A stretch of 64,000 nt of DNA from Conchocele bisecta (Eukaryota; Mollusca; Bivalvia; Lucinida; Thyasiridae), in NCBI GenBank assembly GCA_029237695.1, contig CM055266.1:112113370-112177369 (forward strand). Direction: 5' to 3'. Positions 24,821-33,264 of this stretch are shown piece by piece; position 1 is the stretch's first letter, and every line of letters begins with the position of its first letter. A program made the position numbers and the translations under genes. The notes beneath the pieces were generated by a model. That model had not been told where the DNA came from. It saw only the letters and a list, made by a program, of their open reading frames with translations, and did not search any database.

Positions 24821-25689
24821 TCTTTAAATTTCTGAAACGGTAAATAGCGTTGTAGAACTATTCAAGTATTACCCAACTCCGCATAAAAGTTGATATTACA
24901 TAATTATTACTATTTCACTGGACTTCATGTGTATGAAACTAAATTTACCAATTGATAGCTTTACCATCATGATGATGTTAGTATGCTATGAACGGTACCG
25001 TAGTAGTGTAGTATTGCAGAGCTACTTCCCGCAGCTACCATGGTGGTACAGCTTCTCTATTATAATTAAATAGTTTCATTGGCACACTTCTCTTATTTGA
25101 ACCAGTTATACAATTTAGATATTTCCTTTTCATACATTAATAGCCTAGGCATTATATGAATTGTATTAGTACATTTATGATGTCATTTTAAGAAATAATA
25201 ACAAGGATAAGCATATACAGTGATATTATTCCCAATTGTCGCAATCTGGGTAGTCATTGAGCACGACTGTCACTTTGAAAGTTATACACATTTTGCCCAT
25301 TTTTGGTATCAATTGTGTTACGTTTTACATTTACTTTTGATTAACCCAGTGCTGTGTCAGAAATATGTGTATCCTGCACTACAGCAACAGTTGCAATGGA
25401 TACTTTTTTTTACTCAGATCATTTGAAAAGCTTATTAGAACGACAGCATATGTGCAAGCACCTCTCGATCGTTTTGAACGACAACAACACAAACTATATT
25501 TGAATTTAATAACTGGAAAGTTCGCCTGCTATATTCAGTATGTTTTCTGACGAAGCAATAATCGGGCTTTAGAAGCATTTTGTCTGTGGTGGTATCAGGC
25601 TATTTTCATATGCAAATGCGGCATGATAATTTTTAATTATTTATACTAATTAAATGCGTCACCTGAAAAAATAATATTTTCGACAGGTT
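24821..25689. other. Intergenic, nothing recognised
   Basis: AT-rich. Open frames at 25220-25550 have no motif support. Confidence 0.4.
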
Positions 25690-25940
25690 ATAAAGTATGA
25701 TCATTGTACATCAAAAAGGAAATAAAGCGAACAAATTGTACTGTCCGTTAACATTTTAAGGAAACACGGTTATCGCCCCTGATATCAGTGTGGAAATTTA
25801 CTTCTGATATAAAATGTATGATAATGCAAATCAATACGTGGGGTAATGGTGAATGCATGTTTATTTGCCAGAAAAAGTTTCAGATGATGTCTCTGATATA
25901 AAGAACATGTTGTGCCAACTGAGTGGGAATGTAATTCAGG
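25690..25940 (+). repeat. Internal fragment of TIR element T1
   Basis: Matches about 50735-50960, for example TTTTAAGGAAACACGGTTATC and the later TTGCCAGAAAAA. It lacks both T1 termini. Confidence 0.55.
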
Positions 25941-25971
25941 AATAAAATCATGGGCTGTTTTGTTTACTGTA

Positions 25972-26172
25972 CAGTGAAACCTCTCTCAACCGGATACCCT
26001 GGGAGGTCCCCATGGTGTCCGGTTTGGAGAGATTTCACCGTAAATCAGGCATTCGATCATTCTGAGCCGTTGCTGCTGTTGTTGTAACCACGTGAGCATG
26101 CATCTTGCAGTGGAACCTCTCTAAACCGAATACCAATATAACGTCTGTGATCTTTGTCATTTACCTCAGATG
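25972..26172. repeat. MITE P1, copy 1
   Basis: Begins CAGTGAAACCTCTCTCAACC. Its first 70 bp are a palindrome, because GGTGTCCGGTTTGGAGAGAT follows inverted. A second terminus-like sequence (CAGTGGAACCTCTCTAAACC) lies at about 26109. The TIR style resembles pogo/Tigger-like elements; that assignment is an inference. Confidence 0.65.
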
Positions 26173-26174
26173 AT

Positions 26175-26742
26175 AAGTTGTGGATGGCAGGTGGGAGCAT
26201 GCGATGGGTGTTTAAACGACCGGGGTTTATCCTTACCGGAATTCCGACTGGAGACCTGGTTTGGCCCTCACATACGACTTTGGCTTTTTGTATGTGACAG
26301 TTGAATCTGGTAATACCCCTTATGTGAGTATTACGATTATTCGTAATCATATTTTAGGGAAATGGGCCACGTGACTTTGGTGTGGTATGGACATGGCACT
26401 AGGGCAGGTTATTCGAATTTCAGGGCTGAATATATTTTTTCTCGATGTAAATACATGTAGTCCGTTCTGATTTTGGGACTCCCACCCCCCCCCCCCCCCA
26501 CCAAGGCGGATTAGTAGGTAGAGCGTCGGACTGCGAATCGGGAGACCCCTGATGCGTATCACACCTCGACCGCTGCGAATGGTCGATTCGGTGTGTCCTT
26601 GGGCAAGACAACTTCGTGCTAGTCTAGTCATATCGGATGGGGACTTAAATATTCGGTTCCGACATGCAAGGTCATCGAGCAAGTGCTGTCGTTAAATCAT
26701 TTATTGTTTTGCCCGGCCTTACATAGCCTTAGCTGTTGAGTG
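26175..26742 (+). repeat. SINE-like repeat S1 interrupted by an S2 SINE
   Basis: The S1 body runs from 26175 to about 26490. Its characteristic tail (CCGGCCTTACATAGCCTTAG) resumes only at about 26708, after the S2 copy at 26505-26700. The S2 therefore inserted into an existing S1. A C run of about 15 bp marks the junction at 26487-26501. Confidence 0.65.
26505..26700 (+). repeat. tRNA-derived SINE S2, full-length copy
   Basis: The tRNA-like head TTAGTAGGTAGAGCGTCGGA has lost a few bases of box A. It is followed by the body TGTCCTTGGGCAAGACAACT and the tail ACATGCAAGGTCATCGAGCA. The whole order matches the inverted copy at 53617-53815. Confidence 0.75.
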
Positions 26743-26942
26743 CGCCCACTCAAAAGTAAGTATTATTTGATGTTTTCCTTAATAGGCAACGGATTGTGAT
26801 GAAATATGGTGCAGCAGACGCGTCTTCATGAGCTGCATTTGGTGGTCACGGGAGTTCGGCACATACTTATGTCGTTTTTGCGAAGAATCGATTTCCGTGT
26901 CAGTAGTCACGAAAATCGATTAATCGCAAGAAACGATGTGTA
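26743..26942. repeat. Foldback repeat F2, partial copy
   Basis: Starts CGCCCACTCAAAAGTAAGTA and shares TTTTTGCGAAGAATCGATTT with the fuller palindromic copy at 44754-45048. The second half here is diverged. Confidence 0.6.
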
Positions 26943-27565
26943 CCCAATATGAGACGAGCCATGTAGTTCTGTACCTAAGAACATTTGCGATATCTCATGA
27001 GAAATATTTACAAAATCTACTGTATTTTCTAATTTCCTCATCTTTCGAGGTCATTTACAGAAAATATCACAGTTTCTGTAAATATATATGAAAAATCGCA
27101 CATTGTTCTTAGGTGCAAAAGCACATGGAATGTCTCGTATGATGATGTTATCGAATTCATGGAACAGCGACGTTGCCGACAATAGTGTGTTGTTATTGAC
27201 AACGTCGTTGCTATTGATGACGGCAAACACATTTTAGCGAATCACAACGTCACGTGGAGCTAATGTAATGTATTGGAATATAAACGCAATACGTTGAATG
27301 GGCGTTTCCATTATGAATTGATGGTCAGTGTAAGTATTGAGAAATGAGAAAACGATGGACAATTTGCTAAGCAGCGTTAAATTCTTTAATCAGACGGAAA
27401 TTACAGGTGGAAATAGATAGGTTATTAGACGAACATCTCAAACAAAAACACAATTTTTGTTTAAAGAATCCGCCGTCCAGGATCACATTCCGCAAACCCC
27501 GTGTCTGAGAACCAACGATTTTTGTATGGCCTAACCAAGCTGTGAGAGCGCATACGTACTGAGCC
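26943..27565. other. Intergenic, diverged repeat only
   Basis: Includes a pair of inverted phrases about 26945-27130 (ATGAGACGAGCCATG, then TGGAATGTCTCGTATG) that recur near 60630-60870. This suggests a further foldback family. No gene. Confidence 0.4.
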
Positions 27566-27835
27566 CCGCAGGGGACGTAGATTTATTTTTTGCATTAATT
27601 CGTTCCCACGAAATAATAATTCGTTCCCTCAATTTAACAATTTGTTCCCACGAAATAACAATTCGTTCCCACGGGAACGAATTGTTAATTCGTGGGAACT
27701 AATTGTAATATCGTGGGAACGAATTGTTAATTCGAGGGAACGAATTGTTAACTTGAGGTAACGAATTGTTATTTCGTGGGAACGAATTATTAAAAGAAAA
27801 TCCATGTCCCCTGCGGGGCTCCGTACTGCGTAAGG
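27566..27835. repeat. Foldback element F3 built of AATTCGTTCCC repeats, copy 1
   Basis: The ends are GCCCCGCAGGGGACGT and its inverse CCCCTGCGGGGCTCC. The interior is a run of about eight 15-25-bp units, AACAATTCGTTCCCACGAA in the left half and inverted GGGAACGAATTGTTAA in the right half, so the whole element folds on itself. Confidence 0.75.
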
Positions 27836-28093
27836 TACATGTTCGCTGCAGGCGTGCTGTTAATACACTACCGCCCGTGCTAATCGAGCCAATTTTTGTA
27901 AAAGTCTTTATTTCAAAATATTTGCCGATATTTGGCCATTTTGTGCTGAACCCGGACATGGCGTAATACTATATACAATTGTTTTTTGGAGAGTTTACAT
28001 CTCCTGACCATCGATTTATGGAATCCGACGGATGACACTCTGTCATCTTTGAAAATTTTCCAAAATTCAAGATGGCGTCCAAGAAATCAACAA

Positions 28094-28341
28094 CAGGGGC
28101 CCGTTTCACTAAACTTCGTACGTGTAAAATGTTCGTAAGTGCAAATTTAGGATCGTCTGGAAATTCCAATTGATGAATTTACATTTATTAAGCATATACA
28201 GCGTATACAGTCTATGCTCAATAAATGTAAATCCAATAATTGTTTACAAGAAATCATTGTTAAATGTGAAATTCACAGAATATCAAAAGTTTGCACTTAA
28301 GGACATTTTAGTCGTACGAAGTTTAATGAAACGGCCCCCAG
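28094..28341. repeat. Palindromic MITE F1, copy 2
   Basis: CAGGGGCCCGTTTCACTAAA at the left is inverted as TTTAATGAAACGGCCCCC at the right. The centre contains the inverted pair TTTACATTTATTAAGCATA and CTATGCTCAATAAATGTAAA. Confidence 0.8.
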
Positions 28342-28555
28342 GTACTTGCTCTTAATAGTGTAAATAGACCGTTTCCTATATTATGCATTGCTTTAACCTA
28401 CATACATGAAACGTCATATGCATGTTTTATATCTAAATTGACATTCAAGATGGCCGCCAAATAAGATTTGCGTTGAAAACTATTGTGTTCATTACAATCA
28501 CTTTTGAGCTGTCATTTTTCGGTTCTTTTAATTACCAATCAATCAACTGTATAAG

Positions 28556-28780
28556 ACAGTGAAACCTCTCTAAACCGGACACCCTGGGAGGTCCCCAGGA
28601 TGTCCGGCTTAGACAGGTTTCACCGTAAATCAGGCATTCGATTATTCTGAGCCCTAGTTATGTGGTATGGGATCATAAACAGACATTATCACCTGAGATA
28701 AATGACCAATAAACTCATCAAAAATAATATCACAGGTGATTTCTTCGTGTCCGATTTAGAGAGGGTCCACTGTATTATAA
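28556..28780. repeat. MITE P1, copy 2
   Basis: Starts CAGTGAAACCTCTCTAAACC and ends GTCCGATTTAGAGAGGGTCCACTGTA (within 28750-28775). The palindromic first 70 bp are as in copy 1. Confidence 0.7.
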
Positions 28781-28819
28781 TGATCTCCAATGTGTTTTCT
28801 AATGGTATGTAGATATATC

Positions 28820-28985
28820 ATCACACCCCTAAGCATAAAGGTAATAGAGAATAGTAGGTTAGTGCAGTGATTAGGTCGTATTGACAGAATATCAAAAATG
28901 TTTCACGGCACCGTGTTTCACGGCACATACGCACTGTGTTGACGGGATAAAATGCAGTATTCTCACCGATTTGTGCACACATTAA
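28820..28985. repeat. Repeat F4, fragment
   Basis: Shares ATAGAGAATAGTAGGTTA and the following TTTCACGGCACCGTGTTTCA with 58499-58660. Confidence 0.6.
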
Positions 28986-29491
28986 TTTGACTGACATTTT
29001 AAGCACCAATTAATTAGCATAATGGTAAATAAATAATAAGTAAATACATCATACGAACCTGCAATTAAATGCAACATCGATTGCAATAGACACAAATAAG
29101 TTGTAACGCCGATTTGAACTTGTTAGATACATTGTGATAGATTAGGTACAGTACTGGCGGCCATCTTGCATATCATTTTGCTTTAGACAGCATACGGCTA
29201 ACGTCGACAGTACATGTATTAAAGCAATATTGCAGAATTATGTATTCGTTTCATTCTATTAAGAATGAAACACCTGGTTTGTTGTATTGTGAGGCCATTT
29301 GTACGCCATCTTGAATTATATAAAATGCTCAAGGGTGACAGTGTTTTATCCGTCGGATTCTAATAATATATGTCATCGGGATGCGATAGCACCAACACCT
29401 CATTGTATATACACCAAGTTCGGGCCCCGTGGTAGTTCCGCCGCACTATATTGTGCTTGAAATCATGCAACTTGGTTGGCCGAGCCTGAGT
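28986..29491. other. Downstream of the last visible host exon
   Basis: AT-rich for most of its length, with GC-rich sequence only next to the exon. After the TGA at 29492-29494 the exon frame (minus strand) remains open for another 43 codons, to a TAG at 29360-29362. Confidence 0.4.
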
Positions 29492-29743
29492 TCAGAGGCT
29501 ACGACACGTGATATAGTTACATCCGTCGTGTGTGCACTTGAAGTCATATCCGGGTCTTTCCGCCTCCATTCCCGCCTTATTGCGAGCCACCGCTCGTCGG
29601 AGCCACCCTTCACTGAAACACTGTGTGTTATAGTCCACCGACCCGGGCGGGTGGGATTCAACTTCGGCCACTGGCACGGACGGGTCGTAGGGGTCAGTGC
29701 CGCTCGGGGTCGATTTAGTCGCACATATACCGCGGTCGCACCA
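29492..29743 (-). CDS. Metalloproteinase exon E (cysteine-rich C-terminal part)
   Basis: The acceptor TATTTTGCAG precedes TGG TGC GAC, giving WCDRGICATKS. This completes the GTGK end of exon D as a GTGKWCxxGxC motif, typical of ADAMTS-like cysteine-rich domains. The exon then encodes 70 more residues, including VDYNTQCFSEGWLRRAVARN and YDFKCTHDGCNYITCRSL, before a TGA at 29492-29494. Whether this TGA is the natural C-terminus is uncertain, because the same frame stays open and protein-like for 43 more codons. A possible donor (GGAT/GTAACT) also exists within CTHDGC. Confidence 0.75.
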   Translation of the reverse strand, partial: WCDRGICATKSTPSGTDPYDPSVPVAEVESHPPGSVDYNTQCFSEGWLRRAVARNKAGMEAERPGYDFKCTHDGCNYITCRSL

Positions 29744-29769
29744 CTGCAAAATAAATAGTCAGTGTCGTT

Positions 29770-29832
29770 CCCCTACTGTTTACCCTCCCCTAGTGTAACC
29801 GGCGGTACACTAGGGGAGGATGAACAGTAGGG
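29770..29832. repeat. Near-perfect palindrome of 63 bp
   Basis: CCCTACTGTTTACCCTCCCC, then TAGTGTA-ACCGGCGG-TACACTA, then GGGGAGGATGAACAGTAGGG. It lies in the intron just upstream (in gene sense) of exon E. Confidence 0.8.
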
Positions 29833-30295
29833 ATTTCTACAACGCATATACCACAGACGCATCACTGCAAACATGAATAGTATACTGTTATTTCATGGGC
29901 ATTCGGGTAACAGCCGAAACTATTGCCCCGAGATACTGTGGACGACCAGATGCGCTATTGCCCCGAGGCAGAAGGGCAATATGTGTTGACTGTTCCCCGA
30001 ATGACCAATAAACAATTGTTTTAGTACTCAACCTGTAACAGGGTATGTGTCACAATTAACGTAACCTTGGCGTGGGCGCATCGACTCATTTGGGGTCAGT
30101 CACACGTTACCGCGGTCGAACAACTGCAGCTAAACAAACGGTATGAGATGAACCTTCAAGTGCCAAAGCATGCGATATCATGTTTATAAATGATTATATA
30201 TCTCATTCGCGGTCAATATCGCACGGGGTTGGCTTTATCACACATATACCGCGGTCGTGCCGACTACGAACTGCCAAAAAACTTTGATGTTTATA
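29832..30295 (-). pseudogene. Three decayed extra copies of the 5' end of exon E
   Basis: Read on the minus strand, exon E begins TTTGCAG/TGGTGCGACCGCG. Related sequence recurs upstream in gene sense: at about 29835-29870 (TTTGCAG/TGATGCGTCTGTG), 30085-30130 (AGCTGCAG/TTGTTCGACCGCG) and 30225-30285 (CGGCACGACCGCGGTATATG). Each keeps an acceptor-like CAG or GGCAG and the start of the exon, then degenerates and meets stops. They look like tandem partial duplications of the intron/exon boundary. Confidence 0.65.
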
Positions 30296-30339
30296 AATTG
30301 TTATAAATATCAGTACGGACTAGTGCAGACCCGAATCAA

Positions 30340-30514
30340 CAGTAGACCCGCATCAACCTACCTAAACCGAACACCATGACATCTGTGATAATATTTGTAT
30401 GGGTTTCTCAGATGTTAATATATGTTCATGCTTGCAAAGCACGCACATACGTATCATGATGGTCATATGCCTGATTTACAGTGGAATATCTCTAAACCGG
30501 ACACTCTGGGGACC
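30340..30514. repeat. MITE P1, copy 3, left half (split by the Polinton)
   Basis: The end ACAGTGGAATATCTCTAAACCGG...GGGGACC stops exactly at the Polinton border. The matching half continues at 44113-44150 on the other side (GGACCTCCCAGGGTGTCCGG). GGACC is present on both sides. Confidence 0.7.
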
Positions 30515-31985
30515 AGTAGTATATAGGGAGTTAAAATGATACCAACAACCTACATAGTGCCCCTACACTCCATCTACGGTCCCACACCCCTCGATTTTGT
30601 GTGAACTGAATAAACAAAAAGTAATACCACCATGTGAATAATTGTAAAAATAATTATTATTTAACGGTAGATTCAGTTCACACGATATCTTCTGGGATGT
30701 TTAGTTATTTTTATTTTTAATAATTTAAAACTGAACACCACCTATTATTACGTAGAAAACATAATAATTAATTAATTGATTAATTAATATAAGAAACAAA
30801 TAAAAAACGGACTACAACCCTTATTGCACTGCACAACGAGGTTACGTTTATATACGAGAAATCAACACCTAGATTCAGTTCACACGATATCTTCCGGGAT
30901 GTTCAGTTATTTTTAATTTTAATAATTTAAAACTGAACACCCCCTATTATTACATAGAAAACATAATACTTAATTAATTAATTAATTAATATAAGAAACA
31001 AATAAATGAAAAGTCATGCAGAGCATGATGTTATTAGCCGATCAAATCAGGGTTCAATATATGTCCACATTTTAGTAGTTACGGAATCTCAGGGAAAAGT
31101 GAGAGAAGTGTTGATTTCCTCCCCAACAAATTCTCCCAGTTATATTTAGCTATCATTAATATCTGAAAGTAGCAATACTTATGGTAGTCAAATGTAAACA
31201 ATATTATTCCAGTTGAAAGAATTAACCTTTGAATATAGGTGAAGACGCTTAGCATTACACAAATATGTAGCAAGTCAACCGAAATATCATAAATACCCGA
31301 TTTTTGGCGGCCATCTTGAAAATATGATAATTATATACTGAATATTAGTGTAGTTTACGTAAATTCTTTAATATATCCATCAGAAATGTTTTTTAACAAC
31401 TTACACCAATTTCCAAGTTAAGGACCATGACCTATTGACTCATATATTGGCAATTTTCGACTTCCGTCAAGCATAAAGTTCAATGACCTTGAAATGACCT
31501 TGAACTTGGTTTAAAACATGGCACCCGGATTTTTTGGAAACCTTATACATTCAAGTTTATAAAAACACCGTGTGCCATAAATTAACACGAGATGCCGGAA
31601 TCTTATATATATACCTACAATTGCCCCTGGACTAGAAGGCAAACCGCCTAACTTTAGTTTACCGAACTCTTGTAGTGAAAACGTTTATTTATAGCCAAAT
31701 TGTGTTATTTCGCTATATTTAATGTTTTCAACAGAGATAATGGCCAAAAATGAAAAATTATCCGGTTGATGTAATTTGGAAGTGATACAACAAATTTCGC
31801 GTTTGTAGATTACAGAATATAGGAGAAAAGGGTGGTTACAAACTTCTTCACAAACCGATGAATAACAAATATATAGCCGATCTATAAATAGATCGGCTAA
31901 TCAAAACAGACAACAACCCTTATTGCACAACGAGGTTAGGTTTATATACGAGAAATCAACACCTTTAAATAGCTGGGGCCGGCGT
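30515..31985 (+). repeat. Polinton left TIR, with 202-bp tandem duplication and an insertion
   Basis: 30515-30870 matches the right TIR from its end inward. At 30871 the sequence jumps back 202 bp (AGATTCAGTTCACACGATAT at 30669 and again at 30871) and repeats the inner TIR. This second copy is cut at about 31007 by repeat R9 and resumes at about 31905 with ACAACCCTTATTGCACAACG, ending at AAATAGCTGGGG. Confidence 0.85.
31008..31905 (+). mobile_element. Repeat R9, copy A, inserted in the Polinton left TIR
   Basis: The same 0.9-kb sequence, about 95% alike by eye, lies at 61428-62395. Copy A has clean borders, because the interrupted TIR is known. The left end has a small hairpin (TCATGCAGAGCATGA). 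The right end has a 22-bp palindrome (31876-31897). ATTAGCCGATC (31033) is inverted as GATCGGCTAAT (31891). No coding capacity; the reading frame 31079-31273 is fortuitous. Confidence 0.75.
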
Positions 31986-32020
31986 GAGTTCGAGTCTCGG
32001 TTGGGGTCTTTTTTTTTACT
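31986..32020 (+). promoter_or_regulatory. Pol III box-B-like sequence with T-run, inner edge of left TIR
   Basis: GAGTTCGAGTCTCGG is followed by TTGGGGTC and nine T. Box B consensus is GGTTCGANNCC, and a T-run terminates Pol III. The same arrangement occurs inverted at 43506-43545. I found no convincing complete tRNA. Confidence 0.4.
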
Positions 32021-32261
32021 GAGGAATTTTTCTACGGAAGAAATATTTTCTCACACGAGAAATGCGAGAAAAAAAGATGAGAGTCGAAAGTTGTTGGGAG
32101 CGAGTTATTTTCTCGCAAAAAAAAGAAAATATGAGAGGAAAATGTGAAATTATGTTTCGATTTGTAATAGGGTGATTGAGAAACAGCCACCACCAGCGTT
32201 GATAGTTGAAATGAATAGCTTATAAGCAAGTGTTTAGATTTCCAATAGAAGAAGAAAAAAA

Positions 32262-32680
32262 GTGTATTGGCTAATATATAGGAAGTATAAAAATATGCTT
32301 GCGAGAAATTTCTTCGGACGAAGAAAAATGAGAAAAGTTGTGGATGAGAAAAATATTTCGCCTCAACTGATTAGCGGTGTAGAAAAGCTTCCTATAACTA
32401 GAGATCAACTGCGAAAACAAGCGGACGATCTCAACATACCATACAGTAAACGCCTAAGAGTTCCTGGGTTGACAAAACTAATAAAATTTCAAGTTAAAGA
32501 AACGATAACTAGTAGTTATTCAAACATTGAGTTAAACCACGGTTTAAACCAAGGTTTAAAACAAGATTTGAAAATGTTGCCACAAGTTGAAAACTGAGAG
32601 CAGAAGCCGCATCTCTAGGGTTGACATACAGTAAACGCCTAGGAGTTCCAGGGTTGACAAAACTCTTGAACCAGGTTAAA
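32262..32680 (+). pseudogene. Small Polinton protein with repeated SAP/HeH-like motif
   Basis: The frame from 32262 (start perhaps at ATG 32295) encodes about 111 residues, ending at 32597. It contains LPITRDQLRKQADDLNIPYS and then KRLRVPGLTKL, a helix-extended-helix pattern as in SAP/HeH/LEM-type DNA-binding motifs. Directly after its stop, the sequence 32600-32680 encodes a second partial copy of the same motif (LTYSKRLGVPGLTKLL) in another frame. It lies just inside the left TIR, upstream of the polymerase. The function is unknown; DNA binding is an inference. Confidence 0.5.
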
Positions 32681-32682
32681 AC

Positions 32683-33180
32683 ATGGCTTTTATGAATAGG
32701 TTTACCAGAGCCTACACGCGAGGTGCCTTCAATAATATAGACATTGCTGATAAAGTTGTGCATAGACTTGCGGAAGAGAGTGTTATGAGTCTGCGTGCCA
32801 ATGCTATCGCGCAGAGAAAGACCCCACAGAAAGTGGTGTCGAAGTTGAACCGAAAGTTGGTGAACGCAATAGCCGACGAAGGTGAGAAGATATTAGGCAG
32901 CCATGACGAAAGCAAGGAAAAGGTGGAGAAAGGTAGGAGAACCATAGAACTTTCTTTTCGTAAGGGCATAGACGGGACCTTATCTGAAAGGATAGTTGAC
33001 AAGTTGGCTCCGATGCTGACAAGCAACTTCTATCTGAGATAATCTTACTCTTACAAGCTATCACACATAGACGAGAAAGACAGTCGCGGTAGAGCGAAAA
33101 ATATAATATTTGACAAATACATCGGAGGTAGTCAATGGATGAGTTCTTACGAGGAGGTAGGTACATGGGTGGAGAGACAA
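32683..33180 (+). pseudogene. Polinton protein or N-terminal part of the polymerase frame
   Basis: ATG at 32683 opens 119 residues rich in Lys, Arg and Glu (AQRKTPQKVVSKLNRKLVNA; EKVEKGRRTIELSFRKGIDG) up to a TAA at 33040-33042. The same frame continues with SYSYKLSHIDEKDSRGRAKN to about 33180, where a second TAA falls. I do not recognise the first part. The continuation may be the start of the polymerase polypeptide. Confidence 0.5.
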
Positions 33181-33264
33181 TAAGAAACGCGTATGAACCT
33201 GGATAAGGTAGACAGACCAAACACGAAATTGACGTTTGTCCGGTAGGTAGAAGTATTCGTAAAA

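Noticed and set aside
31923..32147. ORF of 74 residues at the Polinton left edge
   Set aside because: Starts inside the TIR and runs through the box-B/T-run; its composition is that of low-complexity A-rich DNA.
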